DNA of 6,892 bases from an uncultured Synergistales bacterium (GCA_905233515.1 CAJOEQ010000239.1:1-6892), one strand, 5' to 3'. Shown: positions 1-6,001, counted from the stretch's first letter. A program made the numbers and translations. The notes: a model not told the origin generated them from the sequence alone.

Positions 1-786
1 TGGCATGTGAAGAATTGCTACAGGGTTTGACTTATAACAATTTGAAACGAGTCTAAAGCTCCCAGTCCAGAATCTAAATATATAAGAGCCTGCGTTACGT
101 ATTAAATTTTTTAATTTGTCGGCAGTCATTGCTATTATTACCTCGTCGCCGCCTGTTACGACTTGGCCGGAGTCCTTTATCGCATTAAAAATTTTCCGCG
201 CTTCAGATATAAATTTTCCTGCGTTCTCTCTATTTGCTGCAACGAATTCCCCGCCGTATCGAGTAATAAATTTTTTATCGGGGGTAAATTTTCTTGTCTG
301 CTCAAGCATTGCTAAGTAAGACTGATTATTTAAGCCCTCGTTAATGTCATATAACAAAATATTTTCCTGTAATTCCTGCCAAATTGAATTAAGATTTGCT
401 TGTATATACACGTCCGAATCAAGATACAGAAAATTTTTATATTCACTTTCTCGCAAAACATGACTCAACGCGCATAATTTATAGAACGCAAGCCCCCACG
501 GTGTATTATTATCAAATCTGAATTCGTCAAATGGGAAGTGGAAAATTTTTATATTCTCGCGCGTAAAAATCTCGTGAATTTCTGCGGGTATTTCGTCATC
601 GCTTAAATTCGTAACTAGTGCGCAATCTGACTCAGGATTATATTTTTTTGCTGAAACAAGAGCAACACAGACATTCTTCATGTATACTAACATGCGTTTA
701 TTTGCTGAAATATTTTTATTGAAGAAATTGACTCCTGACTGCATAGAATCATCATGAGCAAACGGGATAAATATTAAATTTTCCAC
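1..786 (-). CDS. Glycosyltransferase-like protein with a DxD motif, partial at its C-terminus
   Basis: The frame is open from a GTG at 784-786 to the left edge, giving 262 residues without a stop, so the C-terminal end is missing. I chose GTG because a GGGAG Shine-Dalgarno (797-801) and a good promoter lie just upstream and no ATG fits better. The key signature is LYLDSDVYI around residues 121-127 (D123, D125): a DxD site after a hydrophobic strand, typical of GT-A fold sugar-nucleotide transferases that bind a metal and the nucleotide. A later YGGEF near 178-182 and TGGDEV near 211-216 resemble the acceptor and catalytic region of GT8/GT32-like enzymes. There is no signal peptide, so it is probably cytoplasmic or peripheral to the membrane, perhaps acting on surface polysaccharide. 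The sugar and acceptor cannot be read. The family assignment is from motifs only; a related nucleotide-diphospho-sugar transferase family is equally possible. Confidence 0.6.
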   Translation of the reverse strand, partial: MENLIFIPFAHDDSMQSGVNFFNKNISANKRMLVYMKNVCVALVSAKKYNPESDCALVTNLSDDEIPAEIHEIFTRENIKIFHFPFDEFRFDNNTPWGLAFYKLCALSHVLRESEYKNFLYLDSDVYIQANLNSIWQELQENILLYDINEGLNNQSYLAMLEQTRKFTPDKKFITRYGGEFVAANRENAGKFISEARKIFNAIKDSGQVVTGGDEVIIAMTADKLKNLIRNAGSYIFRFWTGSFRLVSNCYKSNPVAILHMP

Positions 787-796
787 TAAATTAATT

Positions 797-801
797 CTCC
801 C
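797..801 (-). promoter_or_regulatory. Ribosome binding site of the glycosyltransferase gene
   Basis: On the minus strand GGGAG lies 10 bases before the GTG at 784-786. The spacing is slightly long but usable. It decides the GTG start, since the in-frame codons between it and the GTG contain no ATG. Confidence 0.55.
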
Positions 802-819
802 TTTTTTATAATTGCGAGA

Positions 820-848
820 ATCATAATTTATTCTTAAAAAATTGTCTA
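820..848 (-). promoter_or_regulatory. Sigma-70 type promoter of the glycosyltransferase gene
   Basis: On the minus strand TAGACA (843-848) and TATGAT (820-825) are separated by exactly 17 bases. Each matches the housekeeping consensus at five of six positions. Transcription would start near 813, leaving a leader of about 27 bases with the GGGAG ribosome site. This makes the glycosyltransferase a separate transcription unit from nfeD, although both face the same way. Confidence 0.6.
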
Positions 849-913
849 GTTTTTAATGATAAAATCACGTAAAAAAATTTGGTATTTTCCTGAAGTTGAT
901 ATAAAATACTCAA

Positions 914-1078
914 AGTGTTTTGACACATTAAATTTTGCATTCAATGGCGCAGGCCGGAAGAAATTTTTAAACTCTTTCCTTGTGAGAGTCCGTGTTTGCG
1001 CGTAAGGTCTTGCGTCATCGAAACCAGTATCCTTCCCCCTTATCGCTCAGTGTCCAACGCAAAGACACTGAGTTTTTT
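914..1078 (+). ncRNA. Candidate small RNA ending at an intrinsic terminator
   Basis: A strong plus-strand terminator follows a stretch with no convincing plus-strand gene, and a plausible promoter lies at 879-907. A transcript from about 914 to 1078 would be about 165 bases. It could fold as a closing helix GGAAG (956-960) with CTTCC (1032-1036) enclosing two hairpins: ACTCT (971-975) with AGAGT (985-989), and GCGTAA (1000-1005) with TTGCGT (1010-1015) around a GGTC loop, two of whose pairs are G-U. I do not recognise it as 6S RNA, SRP RNA, tmRNA, RNase P RNA or a named riboswitch. The helices are short and were found by eye, so the RNA is inferred mainly from the terminator. Confidence 0.3.
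1046..1078 (+). terminator. Intrinsic terminator acting on the plus strand
   Basis: CTCAGTGTC (1046-1054) pairs perfectly with GACACTGAG (1064-1072) around a nine-base loop, and six T follow at 1073-1078. On the minus strand the base after the stem is not T-rich (CGATAAGG), so it should not stop nfeD transcription by the usual mechanism. It may instead shield nfeD from a convergent plus-strand transcript. Confidence 0.75.
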
Positions 1079-1082
1079 ATTA

Positions 1083-2372
1083 TTATTTCGCCGCGATTAT
1101 CAAAGTCATCCCGTCAAGTTTTTTCACGATTCCTGATTCGCCGGAATTAATTACGCCTGATTCTGTTCGTGCCTGCCAAATTTCACCGTGACACATAACT
1201 TGGCCGGTTTTAGACTCGCTTATGTCAGAAATTATATTTACTTCAAGGCCAAGCATACCCTGTGAACCTGTAGTAACTTTTCGGCGAAAACCTTTTATAA
1301 CAAGAAATGCAACAAGAGCAAAACATATCGCAAGAGCTATAGCAATTCCGATTATAACCGTTAAAGAAATGCTAAGGAGTTCGCCCCCCGGAGCTCGAAA
1401 TAAAAATATACCGCCTAAGCAAAATATCGGCAGTCCCAGCAAAATTAATACTCCCATTGTGCCTGCAATTAAATCTATAGCCATTATTATAATTCCGGCA
1501 ATAATTAAGACGACTCCAGCCCAGTTAAATGGCAGCATCTTCAAGCCTATAGCTCCCAGCAAAAACATAACGCCGCCCAGTATTCCCAGCATAAAGCCGC
1601 CCGGTGTGATTACTTCAAAGAATATAGCCATTAGTCCGCCTGTGATTAATAAATAAGCGATTTCGGGACTTGATACAAATTGAATTATTTGCTCACTGAA
1701 TGACATTCTAGCGCGAGAGACTTTAACTTCTGAGTCAAATTCTAGAGTCAAAAAATTATTTTGTCCCATTTTTATGCGCCGTCCTGAAATAGCCTTTATC
1801 AATGAGCTTACATCGCCCGCAATAATGTCTATTACTCTTTCACGTAAAGCCTCGTTTGCTGTAAGTGATATGCTCTCGTCTATCATGTTTGCTGTTAAAG
1901 TCTCGTTGCGGCCTCGTAATTGAACGACTGAACGCATTTGAGCTTTTAAATCATTCACAACTTTTTTATCCATGTCGCCCGACTCGATATTGCCTCCGCC
2001 AGCTGTTACAGGATGAGCCGCGCCGATGTTCGTTCCCGGAGCCATTGCCGCTATATGAGCAGCTTCAACGATAAAAGCTCCCGCCGATGCAGCCCGACCC
2101 CCTGAAGGTACCCAGACAGCAACAGGGACTCTTGATGATAAAATACTTTGCACGATCCCCCGCATTGCTGAAACGAGCCCGCCCGGTGTATCAAGCTGTA
2201 AAATTATTAACGCAGTATTTGACTCGTTTGAATCGTGTATTACTTCTTTGACAAATTCTTCCATTTGAACGCCTACAGTCCCAGTGAGTTCCGCAAGAGT
2301 GATTCTTGACTCAGCAAATGAACTTGAGACGCTTATAAATAAAATTAATATTGCGAGGAAAATTTTTTTCAT
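1083..2372 (-). CDS. nfeD: NfeD-type membrane serine protease (ClpP-class, long form)
   Basis: The 429-residue product has the full long-NfeD layout. A signal peptide (about 1-20) ends at SSFA. A ClpP-fold protease domain spans about 23-200. A membrane region has four or five helices between about 236 and 360. A C-terminal NfeD OB-fold domain spans about 365-429. The likely catalytic serine is S96 in the RAASAG motif. K137 is 41 residues later, the same spacing as the Ser97/Lys138 dyad of the Pyrococcus horikoshii 1510 protease. LDTPGG (60-65) is the expected oxyanion-side loop. In the archaeal system the protease cleaves the C-terminal region of its stomatin partner, usually encoded next door; here no stomatin/SPFH gene is in view and the upstream neighbour is an ankyrin protein. 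The ATG follows a very strong ribosome site. The protease domain would face outside the cytoplasm. The gene appears intact. Confidence 0.9.
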   Translation of the reverse strand: MKKIFLAILILFISVSSSFAESRITLAELTGTVGVQMEEFVKEVIHDSNESNTALIILQLDTPGGLVSAMRGIVQSILSSRVPVAVWVPSGGRAASAGAFIVEAAHIAAMAPGTNIGAAHPVTAGGGNIESGDMDKKVVNDLKAQMRSVVQLRGRNETLTANMIDESISLTANEALRERVIDIIAGDVSSLIKAISGRRIKMGQNNFLTLEFDSEVKVSRARMSFSEQIIQFVSSPEIAYLLITGGLMAIFFEVITPGGFMLGILGGVMFLLGAIGLKMLPFNWAGVVLIIAGIIIMAIDLIAGTMGVLILLGLPIFCLGGIFLFRAPGGELLSISLTVIIGIAIALAICFALVAFLVIKGFRRKVTTGSQGMLGLEVNIISDISESKTGQVMCHGEIWQARTESGVINSGESGIVKKLDGMTLIIAAK

Positions 2373-2382
2373 GTTAGATATT

Positions 2383-2390
2383 ACCTCCTT
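2383..2390 (-). promoter_or_regulatory. Strong ribosome binding site of nfeD
   Basis: On the minus strand AAGGAGGT lies 10 bases before the nfeD ATG. It is the best Shine-Dalgarno match in the window and lies in the 30-base gap between the original end of the ankyrin frame (2403) and nfeD. NfeD should therefore be translated efficiently whatever the state of the broken gene upstream. Confidence 0.75.
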
Positions 2391-2402
2391 TGTGATAATT
2401 TA

Positions 2403-2489
2403 TTATTTTGCGCCATAATCACGCAGTAAATCGGCTGCTTCAGTGTGTCCGTACTTTTCAGCAAGCATTAAAGCTGTATTATTTCTTGT
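2403..2489 (-). pseudogene. Detached C-terminal end of the ankyrin gene
   Basis: In the same frame as the ankyrin gene, after its TAA at 2490-2492, the sequence still reads TALMLAEKYGHTEAADLL and ends ...GAK with a TAA at 2403-2405. This is a textbook ankyrin helix pair and fits exactly onto the GI that precedes the insertion, so it is the original third repeat and C-terminus. It has no start codon with a ribosome site of its own and is probably not translated. It would return to the gene if the 45-base insertion were removed. Confidence 0.75.
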
Positions 2490-2522
2490 TTATTGCCGCT
2501 GTCTTCCTTCTATTAAAGCTGT
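2467..2522. repeat. 45-base templated insertion flanked by 11-base direct repeats
   Basis: ATTAAAGCTGT occurs at 2467-2477 and again at 2512-2522, bounding a 45-base net insertion. Removing one copy and the sequence between restores the ankyrin frame exactly (GITALMLAEKYG). The inserted part contains a copy of bases 2759-2794. The donor copy and the target share GCTGT at the switch point, which fits replication template switching by microhomology. Confidence 0.75.
2473..2508. repeat. 36-base direct repeat, inserted copy
   Basis: These 36 bases are identical to 2759-2794, 286 bases to the right. Here they are read in a different frame from the original and supply the TAA that ends the ankyrin protein early. 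Because the shared sequence ignores frame, this is a DNA-level duplication and not similarity between protein repeats. Confidence 0.9.
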
Positions 2523-2924
2523 TATGCCTTTATTGCTTTTAACGTTGACATCAGCACCGCTATTTATGAGCAGTTCCGCTATCTCTGTGCAGCCTTTATC
2601 TATAGCCCACATTAAAGCCGTAAAGCCGGTATTGTTTTTAGCGTTTACATTTACGCCGTTATTAATGGCTTCTTCAATTTCGCTGACATTGCCGGATTTC
2701 CAGAGATTCACAAAATCTTTATCGCTCATTATAGGACGCTTTGCCTCTTCAGGACTCTGCTGTATTATTTCTTGTTTATTGCCGCTGTCTTCCTGCAAAT
2801 TTTTATATTCGCCGAATAATGAACGAATCCAATTAAATTTTTTCAACACAATAACAAGCAGCACTACGCCTATAATTTCACCTGCAAATTTTTTTACCCC
2901 CTCAAGCATAATTTCATAAAACAT
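2490..2924 (-). CDS. Membrane-anchored ankyrin-repeat protein, truncated by an insertion
   Basis: The 144-residue product has one membrane helix near the N-terminus (about 14-28, followed by KKF and R, suggesting a cytoplasmic C-terminal part). A polar linker (about 40-65) follows, then ankyrin repeats at about 68-100 and 101-133 with the GFTALMWA and AELLINSGADVN signatures. The third repeat starts as GITAL and then turns into IEGRQRQ and stops, because a 45-base insertion carries an in-frame TAA. Without it the protein would end at 2403 and have 158 residues. The ATG is three bases after the der stop, and its ribosome site GGGAG (2933-2937) lies within the end of der, so translation is probably coupled. 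Ankyrin repeats bind other proteins; the partner is unknown. A truncated product with two repeats may be unstable. Confidence 0.75.
   Translation of the reverse strand: MFYEIMLEGVKKFAGEIIGVVLLVIVLKKFNWIRSLFGEYKNLQEDSGNKQEIIQQSPEEAKRPIMSDKDFVNLWKSGNVSEIEEAINNGVNVNAKNNTGFTALMWAIDKGCTEIAELLINSGADVNVKSNKGITALIEGRQRQ
2759..2794. repeat. 36-base direct repeat, original copy
   Basis: This copy lies in the linker of the ankyrin protein and is read there in a natural frame (EDSGNKQEIIQ, about residues 45-55). It fits the surrounding coding sequence without any break, so it is taken as the donor of the copy at 2473-2508. Confidence 0.85.
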
Positions 2925-2927
2925 AAT

Positions 2928-3899
2928 TTATTCTCCCTTCTCCTTACCTCGCCAGAAAGTCCGCACCGGTGAGCCCGTGAAGTCTTCTAATTCGCGCAAT
3001 TTATTTTTTACGTGATTCTCAAAACTTGAATTCACAAGCCCCGGATTATTCACAAAAAATATAAACGTAGGAGGTTCTGACTCTGCCTGCGAACAATAAT
3101 AAACTTTCAACGCACGCCCTTTTTTGTCAGAAGGCAGTCTATCAAACGCTAACACGTCACGCATAAGTCGATTTAAAATATTTGTCGGAATTCGTTTTTT
3201 GCGATTCTCGTTGACAGTCAAAACCGTCTGAATGATTTTATTTACTCCCCGACCGTTCAGAGCCGACGCAAATATAATCGGTGCAAAATTCAAGAATGGC
3301 ATATCATCACGAATTTTTTTAACGAGTTTATCAGCTTTGTTATTATCTCCTGTTACTAAGTCCCATTTATTGAGCACTATAATTAAGCCCTTCCCCTTGT
3401 CTACAACGTGAGCAGCAATTTTTTTATCTTGATCGGTGCAGGGTTCGCGAGCGTCCATTAACAACAAAGCTATATCGGATCTATCAACTGCCGCAAGAGT
3501 CCTCACAAATGAATAATATTCAAGATTTCCGTCAAATTTTGCGCGCCGTCTGAGTCCTGCAGTGTCAATTATTCTGAAATTTTGCCCGTCAAGATTTATA
3601 GCCATGTCTACAGGATCGCGGGTTGTGCCTGCAATTGGACTCACTAGCGAACGTTCAGAGCCAGTTATTTTATTCAAGAGTGAAGATTTGCCGACATTCG
3701 GTTTTCCTGCGATAACTAATTTTATTTCGTCATCAAAAATTTCTGTGTCTTCTTGTTCAGGCAATAAATTAATTATCTCGTCTAATAAATCATCGAGTCC
3801 CCTTTTATGCAGTGCGCTTATAGCAATAACATTATCAAATCCCAGTGTATAAGCCTCATTTGCTAAATCGTCGTGTTTTACGTCGTCAAGTTTATTCAC
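2928..3899 (-). CDS. der: Ribosome biogenesis GTPase Der (EngA), C-terminal fragment of a broken gene
   Basis: Der binds the 50S subunit and helps its late assembly, using two tandem GTPase domains and a C-terminal KH-like domain. Counting from the GTG at 3899, this fragment holds the end of domain 1 (G4 NKLD 2-5, G5 SAL 28-30). All of domain 2 follows: G1 GKPNVGKSS 65-73, G2 GTTRD 91-95, G3 DTAG 112-115, G4 NKWD 177-180, G5 SAL 212-214. The KH-like domain spans about 235-323, with PTNILNRL, GRALKVYY and FVNNPGLV. The frame is really open back to 3956 and already codes Der sequence there (DLEISEFIRKAGNKPVII), so the GTG is an arbitrary internal start with no ribosome site. Domain 2 and KH are complete. 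Joined to the upstream part the protein would be about 440 residues, normal for the family. Expression of this fragment alone is doubtful. Confidence 0.85.
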   Translation of the reverse strand: MNKLDDVKHDDLANEAYTLGFDNVIAISALHKRGLDDLLDEIINLLPEQEDTEIFDDEIKLVIAGKPNVGKSSLLNKITGSERSLVSPIAGTTRDPVDMAINLDGQNFRIIDTAGLRRRAKFDGNLEYYSFVRTLAAVDRSDIALLLMDAREPCTDQDKKIAAHVVDKGKGLIIVLNKWDLVTGDNNKADKLVKKIRDDMPFLNFAPIIFASALNGRGVNKIIQTVLTVNENRKKRIPTNILNRLMRDVLAFDRLPSDKKGRALKVYYCSQAESEPPTFIFFVNNPGLVNSSFENHVKNKLRELEDFTGSPVRTFWRGKEKGE

Positions 3900-3949
3900 G
3901 GCAATTATAACGGGTTTATTTCCGGCCTTGCGTATGAATTCCGAGATTT

Positions 3950-4225
3950 CTAAATCTCAATCATGAAAATAATAATATCTGACTCTTTCACTGCCTCATT
4001 GACGTGAGATTTTATGCCCGCGCTGAATTCCGTATCAGTCCCGAAAATTCCGCCCGTGTCAATTACATAAAAATTTCGCCCTCTGTGTGAGACTTCACCG
4101 TAAAGCCTGTCTCTTGTAACTCCGGGCATATCGTCAACTATCGCATCACGTGAATTCGTCAACCTGTTAAAAAGTGAAGATTTGCCGACATTTGGCCGGC
4201 CTATAATTGCAATTATTCCAGCCAT
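3950..4225 (-). CDS. der: Ribosome biogenesis GTPase Der (EngA), N-terminal fragment of a broken gene
   Basis: The 91-residue fragment holds the first part of GTPase domain 1: G1 GRPNVGKSS (9-17), G2 GVTRDR (35-40), G3 DTGG (56-59) and the following strand SDIIIFMI. It then reads EI and stops at 3950-3952. The next family segment, a loop of the type DAR..G.T..D, is absent, and the Der sequence resumes in the -1 frame from 3956 with DLEISEF. The G4 and G5 motifs needed for guanine binding are on the other fragment, so neither piece carries a complete domain 1. The ATG lies four bases after the stop of the asparaginase-like gene, with only a weak GGGA ribosome site inside that gene, so coupled translation is likely. 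Whether this is a true mutation or an assembly error cannot be told from the sequence. Confidence 0.85.
   Translation of the reverse strand: MAGIIAIIGRPNVGKSSLFNRLTNSRDAIVDDMPGVTRDRLYGEVSHRGRNFYVIDTGGIFGTDTEFSAGIKSHVNEAVKESDIIIFMIEI
3951..3966. other. Lesion site in der: frame break next to a short palindrome
   Basis: Domain 2 of the same protein has MDAREPCTDQD at the equivalent place, whereas domain 1 goes from FMI straight to DLEI with only two bases between. By that comparison nine codons are replaced by two bases, a net loss of about 25. On the plus strand GAGATTTCTAAATCTC (about 3943-3958) is a perfect 7+7 palindrome with a two-base centre at the junction. No canonical slippery heptamer for programmed -1 frameshifting is visible. 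Confidence 0.65.
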
Positions 4226-4229
4226 TTTT

Positions 4230-5222
4230 TTATTTCCCGTGTATATATTCTGCTAATTCGAATGACTCAAGCCCAGCCGAGAGTCCTACTGCGAGTTTTA
4301 TTCTTGCTTGATACGGTGAAAGCATTGCCCCGTTAATTAATCCCATTTCGAGTAACTGCGACGCGCTGCCCTCATAATTTTCCGTAGCCTGCACAAATCC
4401 ATCGGGATAACGTGAAGTCAATACAATGGGAATATTTGAGCGCAAAATTTTCCTTAACAAAGGCACCCAGACAGAAGGCACATCACCGTCTCCCAAACCT
4501 GATATAATAAGGCCGTCTAACTCTTCAAATCTTTTTTCGACTAGTGAACGCAAAATTAAATCACTGTCTCCGAGTGAAGCATTTAAAATCGGAATATTAC
4601 GCGCAAGAGGATTTATTAATTTCTGAACGTAACGATGACGCGGAAATCTCAAGGGGATATAATTTCCTGAAGGCTGAGAGAATATACCAAGAGGAGACTC
4701 AGGGAATGCAAGAAGGCCGCCGCGATTAAAATTTGATATTCTCAAGACATCCGCCGGAGCATAAATTGAGTCCTGTATACAAATTAATGCGCCTTTACCC
4801 GTGCAAGCTCCTGATAAAGCGGCTCTAACTGATTGAGTGAGTCTTGCTGAAGTCTCGCTGTTTTGAGTCCCCGCGTTGAAAATTGATCCCGTAAAAATTA
4901 AAGGCGGATTCAAGTCCCATACTAAATCAGCAAAATATGAAATCTCAGAGAGTGCCTGAATTCCGCAAGTAACTACGACTCCGCGCGCGCCCTCATCATG
5001 TACAAACGTTCGAATCATGCTAATTAATTCGCCGCACATTCTCAGAGTATAATTTGATGCCGGTTGAAAGCTCCATTTTTGCAAAGCAACGTGATTTTTT
5101 ACGTCATCAGGCAATAATGAAAAAATTTCGTCTTCTGATAATTCCGTTACGTCGTGTGATTCTTGACGCTGAACGATTCGACCGCCAGCGAGTAATATTA
5201 CAATTTTGTCCCTATTTTCCAT
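4230..5222 (-). CDS. Asparaginase-fold protein lacking the catalytic residues (probable pseudoenzyme)
   Basis: The 330-residue protein aligns over its full length with bacterial L-asparaginases (E. coli AnsB about 326 mature residues), with both the N-terminal and the C-terminal domain present. The fold landmarks are kept: VILLAGGRI (8-16), YFADL (96-100), GLGDGD (about 243-248) and SRYPDG. The catalytic residues are not. Where AnsB has the nucleophile T12 in ATGGT this has R15. T89-D90 of THGTD are replaced by I88-Q89 in TCGIQ. The catalytic lysine K162 is replaced by R161. The frame is long and undamaged, so the protein is probably made and kept for a role other than asparagine hydrolysis, perhaps binding. 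There is no signal peptide, so it is cytoplasmic. The ATG follows GAGGTG (5234-5239) at 11 bases and lies 26 bases after the LUD gene; its stop is four bases before der. Confidence 0.75.
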   Translation of the reverse strand: MENRDKIVILLAGGRIVQRQESHDVTELSEDEIFSLLPDDVKNHVALQKWSFQPASNYTLRMCGELISMIRTFVHDEGARGVVVTCGIQALSEISYFADLVWDLNPPLIFTGSIFNAGTQNSETSARLTQSVRAALSGACTGKGALICIQDSIYAPADVLRISNFNRGGLLAFPESPLGIFSQPSGNYIPLRFPRHRYVQKLINPLARNIPILNASLGDSDLILRSLVEKRFEELDGLIISGLGDGDVPSVWVPLLRKILRSNIPIVLTSRYPDGFVQATENYEGSASQLLEMGLINGAMLSPYQARIKLAVGLSAGLESFELAEYIHGK

Positions 5223-5248
5223 AAAGTAAATAACACCTCAATAAATTT

Positions 5249-5887
5249 TTAATAGCCGAGATTTTCACCGACTATAATAATATGATATTGCCGCCCTTTT
5301 ACTGGACGTTCAAGAATTAAAATCGCTCTGCACATGCTTTTATCATCACGGCAGTTCACGCAATGACCAGCCTTAACGCATGCTGTCTCTTCATTTTGTC
5401 TGATTGCATTAGGAATAGTTGCAGATCTTGCGCGTTTGATTCCGTCTGACAAGTCAAATGCAAGTTTATTGATTCCTATCACGAATAAAACAAGCCCATT
5501 ACCCCAGGCCATCCCGGCGACTCTGTTTCCTGTTCCATCAATGTTTATAATTTCGCCGTCCCGTGTTAAAGCATTTGCGCTCGTTAAGAAAACATCTGCG
5601 GTATTCTCTAGGAATCTTGCGTCTCGACGTTCTTTATCTGACATTTGCCCCCAGTGCTGGAAAATTTTATTGCCTCGTTCCTTGAGTGCGTCTAAAGCTC
5701 CTATATCCCTAATTGTTACAGTGCCGGGGATTCCTACTGAGGCATTTTGCGGGATGATTTCAAGAATTCGCTTTAAAGCGTCTTGACTTGTTGATGCATA
5801 TTCTGCACTGAAGCCGCGTTTTCCGAGTGCTTTTACTGCGTCGAGTCCTATAATTTCATTTGCCTTGATAATATTTTCATGAATCAT
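5249..5887 (-). CDS. LUD-domain protein (DUF162, lactate utilisation family)
   Basis: The 212-residue protein is a complete single-domain member of the LUD/DUF162 family. Signatures are VGIPGTVTIRDIGALDAL (about 51-68), ADVFLTSANALTRDG (about 97-111) and INIDGTGNRVAGM (about 113-125). A C-terminal cysteine cluster has the spacing C-x5-C-x2-C-x6-C (in ACVKAGHCVNCRDDKSMC), which could bind zinc or an iron-sulfur cluster. The family includes LutC and LutB of L-lactate oxidation, but this short cysteine-bearing subgroup is common in anaerobes and its reaction is not established. No lutA or lutB is in view, so lactate oxidation is not supported by context. The ATG is preceded by AAGGAGG (5896-5902) at eight bases, which is coded within the original end of the TPR gene, and the original TPR stop abuts the ATG. 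The gene looks intact. Confidence 0.85.
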   Translation of the reverse strand: MIHENIIKANEIIGLDAVKALGKRGFSAEYASTSQDALKRILEIIPQNASVGIPGTVTIRDIGALDALKERGNKIFQHWGQMSDKERRDARFLENTADVFLTSANALTRDGEIINIDGTGNRVAGMAWGNGLVLFVIGINKLAFDLSDGIKRARSATIPNAIRQNEETACVKAGHCVNCRDDKSMCRAILILERPVKGRQYHIIIVGENLGY

Positions 5888-6001
5888 TTAATTAGCCTCC
5901 TTCAAAAAATTTAATTCAGTCAAAATTGTAGGATCTTGACCGAAAATTTTTATTGCCTCGTCTATGATTCTTTTAGCGTCAAAATACAGTCCTTTATTAC
6001 A
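5888..6001 (-). pseudogene. Detached C-terminal end of the TPR gene
   Basis: In a different frame from the TPR gene the sequence reads CNKGLYFDAKRIIDEA, continues with IKIFGQDP and ends LKEAN with a TAA at 5888-5890. The G-x-Y-x-x-A and A-I-x-I spacing is that of a TPR helix pair and continues the NPKDLRAYIGL of the main frame. It is therefore the original C-terminus of the TPR protein, separated from it by the frameshift near 6000. No start codon with a ribosome site is present, so it is unlikely to be translated alone. Confidence 0.7.
5896..5902 (-). promoter_or_regulatory. Ribosome binding site of the LUD gene
   Basis: On the minus strand AAGGAGG lies eight bases before the LUD ATG and inside the last codons (LKEAN) of the original TPR frame. 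The original TPR stop TAA (5888-5890) touches the ATG, so the two genes were translationally coupled. The frameshift in the TPR gene now ends translation at 5962, about 75 bases earlier, which would loosen that coupling. Confidence 0.7.

Larger units (their letters stand above)
787..1082. other. Intergenic region between nfeD and the glycosyltransferase gene
   Basis: These 296 bases hold the glycosyltransferase promoter on the minus strand, a possible plus-strand promoter (TTGGTA 879-884, 17 bases, TAAAAT 902-907), a second TTGACA at 920-925 without a good partner, several short inverted repeats, and a plus-strand intrinsic terminator at 1046-1078. One plus-strand reading frame of 49 codons (856-1005) is present, but it has no ribosome binding site and I do not call it a gene. 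No tRNA or known riboswitch signature was recognised on either strand. Confidence 0.6.

Noticed and set aside
856..1005. Plus-strand reading frame of 49 codons starting MIKSRKKIWYFPEVD
   Set aside because: There is no ribosome binding site, the frame overlaps promoter elements on both strands, and frames of this length arise by chance in AT-rich DNA. No family was recognised.
950..1040. Cobalamin riboswitch or SRP RNA-like motifs (GGCCGGAAG, AAACCAGTATCC)
   Set aside because: Only short fragments resemble these families. The defining core elements, such as GCCACTG of the cobalamin box or the full SRP helix 8, are missing.
1222..1656. Plus-strand open frame of 144 codons opposite nfeD
   Set aside because: It is the mirror of the hydrophobic membrane region of nfeD, has low-complexity Ile/Pro/Lys content and no ribosome site.
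2467..2522. Small transposable element or MITE, because of the flanking direct repeats
   Set aside because: The insertion has no terminal inverted repeats, and its content is a copy of nearby coding sequence, which template switching explains better.
2443..2919. Plus-strand open frame of 158 codons opposite the ankyrin gene
   Set aside because: It is antisense to a clear ankyrin coding sequence and resembles no protein family.
3950..3962. Programmed -1 ribosomal frameshift in der
   Set aside because: There is no X-XXY-YYZ slippery heptamer and no downstream stimulatory structure beyond the short palindrome, and a slip would still leave out a conserved loop of about nine residues.
3679..4192. 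Identical 20-base stretch at 3679-3698 and 4173-4192
   Set aside because: It codes the Walker A region NVGKSSL in each of the two GTPase domains of Der, so it reflects the tandem domains of the family and is not a mobile or regulatory repeat.
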